From: Pelomonas sp046294815
Lineage (GTDB): Bacteria > Pseudomonadota > Gammaproteobacteria > Burkholderiales > Burkholderiaceae_C
Length of the DNA stretch: 43,062 nucleotides
Direction: 5' to 3'
Assembly (NCBI GenBank): GCA_046294815.1
Contig: JBKBOJ010000022.1
Span: 1 to 43,062, forward strand
A program made the translations under genes and the position numbers. The number at the start of each line of letters is the position of its first letter. The first letter of the stretch is position 1. Below are positions 10,001 to 17,788 of the stretch, one piece after another. Under the pieces are notes generated by a model. It searched no databases, had not been told where the DNA came from, and worked only from the letters and a program-made list of their open reading frames with translations.

Positions 10001-12708
10001 TCGCCGTGCAAGAGGGGCGGCCGCTGCAGCAGATCATCAAGGCGCGCCGCCAGGCCGACGAGGCCATCCGCATCGTCAACGCGCGCGAGCACAACCTCAA
10101 GGGCGTCAACGTCGACATCCCGCGCGGCAAGTTCAACGTCGTGACCGGCGTGTCGGGCTCGGGCAAGAGCACGCTGGCCTTCGACATCCTGTTCAACGAG
10201 GGCCAGCGCCGCTACCTGGAGTCCCTCAACGCCTATGCCCGCAGCATCGTGCAGCCGGCCGGCCGGCCCGAGGTGGACGCGGTCTGGGGCATCCCGCCGA
10301 CCGTCGCCATCGAGCAGCGCCTCTCGCGCGGCGGCCGCAAGAGCACGGTCGCGACGACCACCGAGGTCTGGCATTTCCTGCGCCTGCTGTACGTGAAGCT
10401 GGGCGTGCAGCACTGCGTGCACGACGGCGCGCCGGTCAGACCGCAGAGCGTCGAGTCCATTGCGGCGCAGCTGCTGCGCGATTACAAGGGGCAGCACATC
10501 GGCCTGTTGGCGCCGCTGGTCGTCCATCGCAAGGGGGTCTACACCGACCTCGCCAAATGGGCCAAGGCCAGAGGCCACACGCATCTGCGCGTGGACGGCG
10601 AGTTCCTGCCCACGTCACCGTGGCCGCGCATCGACCGCTTCAAGGAGCACACGCTGGAGCTGCCGGTGGGTGATCTGGTGGTGTCGGCCGACCAGGAGGC
10701 CGCGCTGCGCGAGCTGCTCGCCAAGGCGCTGGATGCCGGCAAAGGCGTGCTGCATGTGCTGGCGCCGCTGGATGGGCTGAACCTGCAAGACGGCGGCACC
10801 GGGGCCGGCGTGGGCACGGTGAAGGTGTTCTCCACCAAACGGGCCTGCCCGGTCTGCGGCACCAGCTACCCCGAGCTGGACCCGCGCCTGTTCTCGTACA
10901 ACTCCAAGCATGGCTGGTGCACCAGCTGCGTCGGCACGGGCCTGCTGCTCACGCGTGAGCAGCGCCGCGCGCTGGACGACAGCGCGCCGGCCGACGACAA
11001 GCGTGGCCGCGAGCAGAGCTTCCCGGCCGAAGAGGCCGAGGTCGAAGGCCTGACCGACGCGCCCTGCCCGGACTGCCATGGCACGCGGCTCAACCCGACG
11101 GCGCGCTCGGTCGAGTTCGAGGGCCGGGGCATAGGCGACGTGGCCGCGTGGAGCGTGCGGCAGGCGCGCGAATGGGTGCAGGGCCTGGCGCTGGAGGGGC
11201 GCGACGCGGACATCGCGCGCGACGTCGTCAGCGAGATCCTGGGCCGGCTGACCTTCCTGGAGGAAGTGGGCCTGGGCTACCTGACGCTGGACCGCGCGGC
11301 GCCCACGCTGTCGGGTGGCGAGGCCCAGCGCATTCGTCTGGCCGCGCAGCTGGGCAGCAATCTGCAAGGCGTCTGCTACGTGCTGGACGAGCCCACCATC
11401 GGCCTGCATCCGCGCGACAACCAGATCCTGCTGAAGGCGCTCTCTACGCTGGGCGACAAGGGCAACACCCTGGTCGTCGTCGAGCACGACGAGGACACCA
11501 TACGCCGTGCCGACCACATCATCGACATCGGCCCCGGCGCCGGCAAGCGCGGCGGCCGCGTCGTGGCCCAGGGCACGGCGGCGCAGCTGGCCGCGGTGGC
11601 CGACTCGACCACCGGCCGCATGCTGGCCCGCCCGCTGATCCATCCGCTGCAGCCGCGCCGCCCGGTCGATGCCGACACGCCGCGGCTGACCGTGCTGAAC
11701 GCGGCGCTGCACAACCTGCAGGGCGTCACGGTGGATGTGCCGCTGAAGCGGCTGGTGGCGGTGACCGGCGTGTCCGGCTCCGGCAAGTCCACGCTGGCGC
11801 GCGACGTGCTGCTGGCCAACATGGCGGTGGCCGTGCCCCTGCGCAAGGCGCCCGCGCAGTGGTCCGGCTGCGACGGCATAGACGGCCATGCGCAGGTGGA
11901 CCGCGTGCTGGAGGTCGACCAGACGCCGATCGGCAAGACGCCGCGCTCCTGCCCGGCGACCTACATCGGCTTCTGGGATGCCATCCGCAAGCTGTTCGCC
12001 GAGACGTTGGAGGCCAAGGCGCGCGGCTACGCGCCGGGGCGCTTCAGCTTCAACACCGGCGAGGGCCGCTGCCCGGGCTGCGAGGGCCAGGGCATGAAGA
12101 CCATAGAGATGAGCTTCCTGCCCGACGTCAAGGTGCCCTGCGACCAGTGCCACGGCCAGCGCTTCAACCCCGAGACGCTGGGTGTGAGCTGGCGGGGCAA
12201 GAGCATCGGCGACGTGCTGCAGATGGAGGTCGACGAGGCGGTGGAGTTCTTCGCCTCCATGCCGTCCATCGCGCATCCGTTGCAGCTGCTGAAGGACGTG
12301 GGCCTGGGCTATCTGACGCTGGGCCAGCCCTCGCCGACGCTGTCGGGCGGCGAGGCGCAGCGCATCAAGCTGGTCAGCGAACTCGTCAAGGTGCGCGACG
12401 ATGTGGGCCGCCGCGGCCAGAAGGCGCCGCACACGCTCTACGTGCTGGACGAGCCCACCGTGGGCCTGCACATGGCCGATGTCGAGAAGCTGATCCGCGT
12501 GCTGCATCGGCTGGTGGACGGCGGCCATTCGGTCGTCGTCATCGAGCACGACCTGGACGTGATGGCCGAGGCCGACTGGCTGCTGGATCTGGGCCCCGAG
12601 GGTGGCGACGCGGGCGGCCGCGTCGTCGTGGCCGGCACGCCGGAGCAGGTGGTGGCCAGCGGCAGCCACACGGGCCGGGCGCTGGCGCCGGTGTTGGCGC
12701 GCCGCTGA
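7081..12708 (+). CDS. Tandem-fused UvrA-family protein (four ABC ATPase modules)
   Basis: An 1875-residue protein, about twice the normal UvrA length of roughly 940, made of two complete UvrA-like halves. Walker A loops lie near residues 36 (GPSGSGKSS), 655, 1023 and 1563 (each GVSGSGKST). Four signatures (LSGGEVQR or LSGGEAQR) pair with Walker B motifs VLDEPSIGLHPRD, LFDEPTTGLHFDD, VLDEPTIGLHPRD and VLDEPTVGLHMAD. Zinc modules are present in both halves, for example CPTCGGSG and CPGCEGQG. The first module of the N-terminal half reads C248-P-E-S251, then C272-x2-C275, so one expected Cys is Ser. UvrA recognises DNA damage and loads UvrB. This long paralogue occurs in several proteobacteria and its separate role is not established. 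No UvrB, UvrC or LexA-box-like sequence is nearby. The start has no strong ribosome site, but the fold begins at once. Confidence 0.93.
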   Translation: MSSESEGLIRIRGARQHNLKNLDLDLRTAELTVVTGPSGSGKSSLVFDTLYAEGQRRYVETFSAYARQFLDRMDRPAVDKVDGVPPAIAIDQTNPVRTSRSTVGTMTELNDHLKLLYARAAALFDRKTALPVRHDTAQSIYAELMARTAADDPRLVLSFPVELPGGTTQAQAEQWLSASGFTRIQSQREVDGKTVLDVVADRFRIQRADRQRAMEAIELALKRGGGRVNIHVGDDGATLWRFSTGLHCPESDLRYADPQPALFSFNSAFGACEACRGFGRVIGVDLGLVIPDERKTLRNGAIKPLQTPAWKDCQDDLLKYAGEAGIPRDTPWKDLSAEQRRWVIEGTPNWSGNWNKQWYGVKRFFDYLESKAYKMHIRVLLSKYRSYTECPSCRGARLKTEALLWRVGSKALADAVLAPAQRFLPVGVDWTREQLEALPGLSLHDLMQLPIARLRDFVDGLQLPSTMLDEALKLLLDEIRHRSRYLCDVGLGYLTLDRQSRTLSGGEVQRINLTTALGTSLVNTLFVLDEPSIGLHPRDMGRINEAMLRLRDAGNTLVVVEHDPAVMLAADRLIDMGPGPGERGGQIVFDGTPDQIRAADTLTGAYLGGRKQVGMGLKRAVDGSTPKLLLEGVREHNLKNVSVEFPLQRLVVVTGVSGSGKSTLMQDVLYPALARHFGKATEAPGAHERLLGAEQLADAVFVDQSPIGKTARSNPASYVGAFDEIRKLFADAPLARERSYSAGMFSFNAGDGRCPTCGGSGFEHVEMQFLSDVYLRCPDCDGKRFRAEMLDVKLSLKGRDLSVSDVLELTVAEAVQLFGAHRAVLQKLQPIVDVGLEYVRLGQPVPTLSGGEAQRLKLAGFLAEAASSPRFGVAKKGTLFLFDEPTTGLHFDDIAKLMRAMRRLLSAGHSLILIEHNLDVIRAADWLIDLGPEGGDAGGEIVCVGTPEAVAQHKTSHTAAALRDYALHMDRPAVAVQEGRPLQQIIKARRQADEAIRIVNAREHNLKGVNVDIPRGKFNVVTGVSGSGKSTLAFDILFNEGQRRYLESLNAYARSIVQPAGRPEVDAVWGIPPTVAIEQRLSRGGRKSTVATTTEVWHFLRLLYVKLGVQHCVHDGAPVRPQSVESIAAQLLRDYKGQHIGLLAPLVVHRKGVYTDLAKWAKARGHTHLRVDGEFLPTSPWPRIDRFKEHTLELPVGDLVVSADQEAALRELLAKALDAGKGVLHVLAPLDGLNLQDGGTGAGVGTVKVFSTKRACPVCGTSYPELDPRLFSYNSKHGWCTSCVGTGLLLTREQRRALDDSAPADDKRGREQSFPAEEAEVEGLTDAPCPDCHGTRLNPTARSVEFEGRGIGDVAAWSVRQAREWVQGLALEGRDADIARDVVSEILGRLTFLEEVGLGYLTLDRAAPTLSGGEAQRIRLAAQLGSNLQGVCYVLDEPTIGLHPRDNQILLKALSTLGDKGNTLVVVEHDEDTIRRADHIIDIGPGAGKRGGRVVAQGTAAQLAAVADSTTGRMLARPLIHPLQPRRPVDADTPRLTVLNAALHNLQGVTVDVPLKRLVAVTGVSGSGKSTLARDVLLANMAVAVPLRKAPAQWSGCDGIDGHAQVDRVLEVDQTPIGKTPRSCPATYIGFWDAIRKLFAETLEAKARGYAPGRFSFNTGEGRCPGCEGQGMKTIEMSFLPDVKVPCDQCHGQRFNPETLGVSWRGKSIGDVLQMEVDEAVEFFASMPSIAHPLQLLKDVGLGYLTLGQPSPTLSGGEAQRIKLVSELVKVRDDVGRRGQKAPHTLYVLDEPTVGLHMADVEKLIRVLHRLVDGGHSVVVIEHDLDVMAEADWLLDLGPEGGDAGGRVVVAGTPEQVVASGSHTGRALAPVLARR

Positions 12709-12824
12709 GCACCGGCGCACCAGCTTCCGTTTTCTCGAAGCCTGCCTGCTGACGAAGCAGGTGGTTCCGGGCCACGCTGGGCACCACACTGCGGCTCCCC
12801 TGTCACCGCAAGAGTCGCCAAGTG

Positions 12825-13202
12825 ATGTTTATCGCCGTCTGGGTCCTCACCCTGTTGCTGCTGGCCTGTTGGTCCGGCCTGGTCTGGGCCGCGCAGGCCT
12901 TGCTGGGAGCGCTGCTGGCCCATGCCGGCCAACTCGGTACCGGCGACTGGAGCCTGCCCGAGCCCTTGTTCGCCTGGCTTCCCGCCTGGGTGGCCGACTG
13001 GCTGGTTGGCGCCGCCGAGGCCTGGGCGCCGCAACTGCAATCCCTGATCGCCTGGCTGCCCTCGCTGTCGGGAGGCGTGACGGTGCTGGCCTGGGTGACC
13101 TGGGGGCTGGGTGCGCTGCCGCTGCTGCTGGGCGGCGTGGCCTGCCATGCCGCAGTGGCCGCGTGGCGCAGGTCCAGGCGGCCCGCGGTGGTGGGTGTTT
13201 AA
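12825..13202 (+). CDS. Small membrane protein of unknown function
   Basis: A 125-residue protein that I do not recognise. A hydrophobic helix at residues 1-28 (MFIAVWVLTLLLLACWSGL) is followed by a Trp/Pro-rich amphipathic middle. A second long hydrophobic stretch lies near residues 83-115 and the tail is basic (WRRSRRPAVVG). Both ends therefore probably lie at the inner membrane, with the basic tail in the cytoplasm. The ATG at 12825 is taken; a GTG directly before it would add one residue. It ends 18 bp before the TerC gene and is probably co-transcribed with it, which hints at a shared membrane or metal-related role, but nothing in the sequence proves this. Confidence 0.6.
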   Translation: MFIAVWVLTLLLLACWSGLVWAAQALLGALLAHAGQLGTGDWSLPEPLFAWLPAWVADWLVGAAEAWAPQLQSLIAWLPSLSGGVTVLAWVTWGLGALPLLLGGVACHAAVAAWRRSRRPAVVGV

Positions 13203-13220
13203 GCGCAGAAAGCAGGCCAT

Positions 13221-14213
13221 ATGAACGCACTCATCTCCCTCCTGCACGCCGACTTTCTCGGCACCGCCGTCTGGCTGTGGGGGGTTTTCATGCTCGTCGT
13301 GGCCGCGTTGCTGGCCTTCGACCTGGGCGTGCTGCACCGCGATCAGCACGAGATCGGCGTGCGCGAGAGCCTGCTGCTGTCGGTCGGCTACATCGCGGCG
13401 GCGCTGCTGTTCGGCGCCTGGGTCTGGTGGCAGCTGGGCAGCGCCAGCGCCATGGACTACTACACCGGCTTCATGGTCGAGAAGTCGCTGTCCATGGACA
13501 ACGTCTTCGTCATCGCGCTGATCTTCACCACCTTCGGCATCCCGCGCCAGTACCAGCACCGCGTGCTGTTCTGGGGCGTGCTGGGCGTCATCGTGCTGCG
13601 CGCCATCATGATTGCGTTGGGCGCGACGCTGGTGAGCCAGTTCAGCTGGGTGCTCTACCTGTTCGGCGCCTTCTTGGTGCTCACCGGCATCAAGATGTGG
13701 TTCGCGTCCGAGCACACGCCCGACGTCGCCAACAACCCGGTGCTGAAGTGGGTCAAGCGCCATGTGCGCGTGACCGACGGTCTGCGCGGCCAGGCCTTCT
13801 GGGTGCGCGAGCCCGACCCCAAGACGGGCCGCATCGAGCGCCATGCCACGCCGCTGCTGCTGGCGCTGGTGGTCATCGAGTTCGTCGACCTGATCTTCGC
13901 GGTGGACTCGGTGCCGGCCATCTTTGCGATCACGACCGACCCCTTCATCGTCTACACCAGCAACATCTTCGCCATCCTGGGGCTGCGGGCGCTGTACTTC
14001 GCGCTGGCCGCGATGATCCACCGCTTCAAGTACCTGAAGTACGCGCTGGCCCTGGTGCTGGTCTTCATCGGCGGCAAGATCTTCCTGGTGGGCATCATCG
14101 GCAAGGTGCCGGCGGTGGTGTCGCTGAGCGTCACCTTCGGCCTGATCGGCGGCGGCGTGCTGTGGTCGTTGTGGAAGACGCGTGACCAGACGGCCGTGAC
14201 GAACGGGCGGTAG
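13221..14213 (+). CDS. TerC-family integral membrane protein (Alx-like)
   Basis: A 330-residue multi-span membrane protein with about eight to nine hydrophobic helices. The family signatures are present: EKSLSMDNVFVIALIF and EFVDLIFAVDSVPAIFAIT, each placing conserved Asp/Glu residues inside the membrane. The full-length form with a charged cytoplasmic loop around residues 160-200 matches the Alx/TerC branch, linked to manganese or other metal homeostasis and to tellurite or alkaline stress. The cargo is inferred from family knowledge. The ATG at 13221 is preceded by only 18 bp of spacer after the small membrane protein. I looked for a yybP-ykoY manganese riboswitch upstream and saw no convincing match. 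Confidence 0.9.
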   Translation: MNALISLLHADFLGTAVWLWGVFMLVVAALLAFDLGVLHRDQHEIGVRESLLLSVGYIAAALLFGAWVWWQLGSASAMDYYTGFMVEKSLSMDNVFVIALIFTTFGIPRQYQHRVLFWGVLGVIVLRAIMIALGATLVSQFSWVLYLFGAFLVLTGIKMWFASEHTPDVANNPVLKWVKRHVRVTDGLRGQAFWVREPDPKTGRIERHATPLLLALVVIEFVDLIFAVDSVPAIFAITTDPFIVYTSNIFAILGLRALYFALAAMIHRFKYLKYALALVLVFIGGKIFLVGIIGKVPAVVSLSVTFGLIGGGVLWSLWKTRDQTAVTNGR

Positions 14214-14299
14214 ATGGCTGCCTCCGATTTCCCTAAATCGCGACATCACCAAGTACGACCTGAACCCAGCAGGGGACTTCTCGGAAATCGGTACAACGC

Positions 14300-16735
14300 A
14301 TGACGGACTCAGCGGCTGTCATGGTTTACGGAAAGCTCAATAAGCTGTCGCCCATGGTGATGCCTCTCCCGCCATCCGACGACGACCTGCGCCAGCCCCG
14401 TCTGGCCGCGCTGCCGCTCACGGACAGCGAGCCCGAGCCGCTGTTCGACCACCTGACCGCGCTGGCCGCGCAGCTGTGCGACACGCCGGTGGCCTTGCTG
14501 GGCCTGGTGGACGGGCGGCGCCCGGGCCTCAAGTCCAGCGTGGGCTTGGGGCGCGGCGAGGCGGCGCGGGTGCAGGCCTTTTGCCTGCACACCCTGCAGT
14601 CGGGGGGCATGTTCGAGGTGGGCGATGCGCGGCTGGACCCGCGCTTTGCCAGCCACCCCGACGTGCTGGCCGAGCCGCCGCTGTGCTTCTACGCCGGCGT
14701 GCCGATACGGCTGGACGACGGCAGCCATCCCGGCACGCTGTGCGTGGTGGACTTTCGCCCGCGCCAGCTGAGCGACGCGCAGCGCGAGGCCTTGACGCGG
14801 CTGGCCGGCGTCGCTGCCGAGGCGCTGATGATGCGCGAGCGCCTGCAGGCCCGGGCCGAGCAGGCCGACCTGTCGTGGCGGGTGCTGGCCGAGACCGCGC
14901 CGCTGGGGGTGTTTCGCGCTGACGCGGCGGGCCGCTTCACCTACACCAATGCGCGCTGGCAGCACATGTTCGGCTTGGGCGCGGCGGCCGCGCTGGGCGA
15001 GGGCTGGGCCGCCACGCTGACGGCCGAGGACGCCACCGCCGTGCGCGACCACTGGCAGCGCTGCGTGGCGCGCCGCGAGCCCTTCGAGATGCGCGGCCGG
15101 CTGCACCGCCCCGGGCAGGGCCAGCCGCGCCAGGTTTGGATGAGGGCGCGGCCGCTGCTGGCGGCGGACGGCCAGCTGGCCGGCTTCGTCGGCATTGCCG
15201 AGGACGTGACAGAGCGCCTCAGCGCTGAGCGCGAGCTGCTGGAAAGCAAGGCCTTGCTGGACCGCACCGGCCGCTTGGCCGGCATCGGCGGCTGGAGCCT
15301 GGACCTGAGCACCCAGGAGCTGCTGTGGAGCGACCAGACCTGCCGCATCCACGACTTGGCGCCCGGCCACCGGCCCACGCTGGAGGAAGCGATTCGCTAC
15401 TACAAGCCCGAGGCACGCCCGGTCATCGAGGCCGCCGTGCAGCGCGCCATCAGCCACGGCGAGCCCTGGAGCCTGGAACTGCCGCTGGTGACCGCCACCG
15501 GCCGCGAGATCTGGGTGCTGGCCCAGGGCCAGGTGGACTGGCAGGACGGCCAGCCGGTGCGGCTGGTGGGCGCGCTGCAGGACGTGACCGAACATCACCG
15601 CGCCGCGCTGGAGCTGGAACGCAGCCGCCAGCGGCTGCGCGCGCTGTACGAGTCCACGCCGGCGCTGATGCATTCGGTGGACGCCCAGGGGCGGGTGCTC
15701 AGCGTCTCCAACCGCTGGCTGGAGCGGCTGGGCTACCGGCGTGAGGAGGTGCTGGGGCGCAGCATCGACGACTTCCTGACGCCCGACTCGGCCCGGCAGG
15801 TGCGCGAGCTGCACCGCCCGGCGCTGTGGCGCGACGGCCATGTGGACGACTGCCCCGTGCAGCTCATCGGTGCCGACGGCCGGCGGCGCGACGCGCTGAT
15901 GTCGGCCGTCGCGGAGTACGACGCCGACGGCCGGCCGCTGCGCGCGCTGGCGCTGGTGGACGACATCACCGCGGAGCTGGAGCACCGTGCCGAGCTGGCC
16001 CGCGAGCAGCAGATGCGCCGCCAGACCGAGCGCCATCTGCGCGAGCTGGACCAGCTGCTGCGCGAGCGCTCCGAGATGCTGGACGTGCTGGCCCACGAGG
16101 TGCGCCAGCCGCTGAACAACGCCAGCGCCGCGCTGCAGGGCGCGGCCGCCAGCCTGGCCGGCCACGGCGAGCTGCAGGCCCAGCAGCGGCTGATGCGTGC
16201 ACAGGCCGTGCTGTCGCAGGTGCTGGCCGGCGTGGACAACACGCTGGCTGCGGCCAGCCTGCTGGCCGCGGGTGGCCGCATCGCGCGGCTGGACACCGAC
16301 ATCGACACGCTGATCGCCGTCACCATCGCGGACCTGCCGCGCGAGCAGCGCGACCGCGTGGTGGTGCACCGCCACACCGCCACCCGCACCGCGCTGATGG
16401 ACATGAGCCTGCTGCGGCTGGCGCTGCGGAACCTGCTGGCCAACGCGCTGAAGTACGCACCGGCGGGCAGCGAGGTCAAGCTGCACGTGATGGACTTCGA
16501 CGAGCCTGCCGTGCTGCAGTTCGAGGTGGCCGACCGCGGCCCCGGCATCCCGCGCGAGCTGCTGCCGCGGCTGTTCACGCGCGGTGCGCGCGGCAGCGGG
16601 CCGCAGTCGGCCCACGGCCTGGGCCTGTACATCGTGCGCCGGGTGATGGATTTGCACGGTGGCAGCGCCGAGTTGCTGCGCACCGGACCCGCCGGCACCG
16701 TGATGCGGTTGACGCTGCCGCAGGCCGGCTCCTAG
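14300..16735 (+). CDS. Soluble GAF/PAS sensor histidine kinase
   Basis: An 811-residue cytoplasmic kinase with no membrane helix. A GAF domain (about 35-180) is followed by three PAS domains (about 190-305, 318-435 and 445-560) and a coiled linker. The dimerisation box VLAHEVRQPLNN has the phospho-acceptor at His599. The ATPase domain has the N box NLLANALKYAP (from 711), G1 DRGPGIP (from 745) and G2 GLGLYIV (from 773). All catalytic motifs are intact. It should sense an internal small-molecule or redox cue through its GAF/PAS array, but no cofactor-binding residue is diagnostic. The ATG at 14300 is used; a later Met gives a shorter N-terminus without loss of domains. The stop overlaps the stop of the convergent response regulator, its likely partner by position. 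Confidence 0.88.
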   Translation: MTDSAAVMVYGKLNKLSPMVMPLPPSDDDLRQPRLAALPLTDSEPEPLFDHLTALAAQLCDTPVALLGLVDGRRPGLKSSVGLGRGEAARVQAFCLHTLQSGGMFEVGDARLDPRFASHPDVLAEPPLCFYAGVPIRLDDGSHPGTLCVVDFRPRQLSDAQREALTRLAGVAAEALMMRERLQARAEQADLSWRVLAETAPLGVFRADAAGRFTYTNARWQHMFGLGAAAALGEGWAATLTAEDATAVRDHWQRCVARREPFEMRGRLHRPGQGQPRQVWMRARPLLAADGQLAGFVGIAEDVTERLSAERELLESKALLDRTGRLAGIGGWSLDLSTQELLWSDQTCRIHDLAPGHRPTLEEAIRYYKPEARPVIEAAVQRAISHGEPWSLELPLVTATGREIWVLAQGQVDWQDGQPVRLVGALQDVTEHHRAALELERSRQRLRALYESTPALMHSVDAQGRVLSVSNRWLERLGYRREEVLGRSIDDFLTPDSARQVRELHRPALWRDGHVDDCPVQLIGADGRRRDALMSAVAEYDADGRPLRALALVDDITAELEHRAELAREQQMRRQTERHLRELDQLLRERSEMLDVLAHEVRQPLNNASAALQGAAASLAGHGELQAQQRLMRAQAVLSQVLAGVDNTLAAASLLAAGGRIARLDTDIDTLIAVTIADLPREQRDRVVVHRHTATRTALMDMSLLRLALRNLLANALKYAPAGSEVKLHVMDFDEPAVLQFEVADRGPGIPRELLPRLFTRGARGSGPQSAHGLGLYIVRRVMDLHGGSAELLRTGPAGTVMRLTLPQAGS

Positions 16736-17424
16736 AGCAGCTGTAGCGGCGCGCGGAACACATAGCCCACGCGCGACTTGCTCTGCAGCGGCACCAGCAT
16801 GGGTGTGGCGCGCTCGATGCGGCGGCGCAGCCGGTAGATGGTGGCCGACAGGCCGTCGTCAGTCTCGCCGTCGGGCACTTCGCGGCCCAGTTTGTGCAAC
16901 AGCGCCTCGCGCGTGACCGGTTCACCGCCGGCCTGGGCAAAGCACTCCAGCAACTGGCGGTCGGCCTCGCTGAGCTGGATGCGGGTGCCGTCCGGCACGA
17001 TGAGCTCGCCGCTGGCGCGGTCGAGCTTCCAGACCGCGTCGGTGGCCGAGGGTTTGACCACGCGGCGCTGCACCGCCGCGATGGCCAGCGCCACCTGCTC
17101 GAACTGCACCGGCTTGACCAGGTACATGTCGGCGCCGGCCGTGATGACCTCGCGAAATACCTCGGGCCCCAGCCGGCCCGACACCACCACCACGCCGGCA
17201 TCGGTGCGGCGGCGCAAGATCTTGATCAGCTCCACGCCGTTGACGCCCGGCAGCATCAGGTCCACCAGGTAGAACTCGAACGAGAAGGCCTCGGGCGCGG
17301 CCAGCAGCACATTGCTGTCGTCGAAACGGCTGACCGCAATGCCGTGCTGTTCCTGCAGAAACTGGCTCAGGTACTCCGAGTACTCGGCGTCGTCGTCAAT
17401 CAGGGCGAGGGTCTTGGGCTGCAT
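16732..17424 (-). CDS. OmpR-family response regulator
   Basis: A 230-residue two-domain regulator. The receiver has the acidic pocket LIDDDAEY (Asp10-Asp12), phospho-acceptor Asp55 in YLVDLMLPGVNG, the switch Ser in VVVVSGR and the conserved Lys in YLVKPVQ. A winged-helix DNA-binding domain fills the C-terminal half: a short beta platform with the sequence RIQLSEADRQLLECF, then a recognition helix region ending DDGLSATIYRLRRRIE and the wing VGYVFRAP. It faces the GAF/PAS kinase tail to tail, the stops sharing the palindrome CTAG. The convergent arrangement suggests a cognate pair, though convergent pairs are less common than operons. Its promoter should lie within 17425-17586; no clear promoter boxes are visible there. 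Confidence 0.9.
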   Translation of the reverse strand: MQPKTLALIDDDAEYSEYLSQFLQEQHGIAVSRFDDSNVLLAAPEAFSFEFYLVDLMLPGVNGVELIKILRRRTDAGVVVVSGRLGPEVFREVITAGADMYLVKPVQFEQVALAIAAVQRRVVKPSATDAVWKLDRASGELIVPDGTRIQLSEADRQLLECFAQAGGEPVTREALLHKLGREVPDGETDDGLSATIYRLRRRIERATPMLVPLQSKSRVGYVFRAPLQLL

Positions 17425-17586
17425 GGCGGCAGGGGGGCACGGGGCAGGCGCGCAGTTTGCCGCATGACGGAGGCGTCAGCGCCATGGCGCAGCACACGGG
17501 CGTGCAGAACTGCGCGCCTGGCAGCGCCCCGCGGGTTGACAGCGGCGCGGCGCCGTGAGAGGCCCTGCTGCGCAAGGAGACGGGCG

Positions 17587-17763
17587 ATGAACGACAGCCC
17601 GCAAGAGGCCGCAGAGCCCGGGGAACACCCGGCCGACGCGCGGCGGCGCATCCAGGCGCTGTGCCGCCATGCGGGTGGTGCTGGCCATCCACCGCTGCCG
17701 TGCGACATGCGGGCGCGGCGATCAAGCCGTTCCGTGCCGACCAGGACCTCGACAGGCTCCTAG
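17587..17763 (+). CDS. Small ORF with a strong ribosome site, possibly broken
   Basis: A 58-residue reading frame (MNDSPQEAAEPGEHPADARRR then Cys-containing and Arg/Ser-rich). The ATG is preceded by AAGGAG at 7 bases, one of the best ribosome sites in the window, and a TTGACA hexamer lies about 60 bases upstream without a good -10 box. The first 30 residues look natural, but the last part is Arg/Ser-rich and low in quality. Another frame over the same DNA reads AAIKPFRADQDLDRLLAGQ, which looks more like protein. A frameshift within a once longer gene would explain both. The stop falls at the repeat end at 17750-17763. The rest of 17425-17788 shows nothing else I can support. Confidence 0.35.
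   Translation: MNDSPQEAAEPGEHPADARRRIQALCRHAGGAGHPPLPCDMRARRSSRSVPTRTSTGS
17750..17763 (-). repeat. Solo end of the CTAGGAGCCTGTCG repeat
   Basis: On the minus strand these 14 bases read CTAGGAGCCTGTCG, identical to the first 14 bases of the repeat ends at 26499 and 42939. Only this end is recognisable; the flanks do not match the longer copy at the right edge. It lies just before the stop of DUF1415 and at the end of the possibly broken small ORF. A chance match of 14 bases is unlikely but not excluded at this base composition. Confidence 0.45.
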
Positions 17764-17788
17764 CAGGTCAGCGGCGCGCTGCCCTGGG

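Noticed and set aside
7135..10584. A very long open frame on the minus strand opposite the UvrA gene (over 1100 codons)
   Set aside because: It is an antisense shadow of a GC-rich gene: composition is Ala/Arg/Gln/His/Val-heavy with no motif, and the plus-strand protein is unmistakable.
12709..12824. A yybP-ykoY-type manganese riboswitch, or a terminator, before the TerC unit
   Set aside because: The only structure is a 6 bp hairpin CCTGCT-GACGA-AGCAGG at 12745-12761 with no T-run, and no riboswitch core sequences are visible.
14214..14299. Small inverted repeat CGATTT-CCCT-AAATCG after TerC as a terminator
   Set aside because: The stem is short and AT-rich with no T-run; it may be chance.
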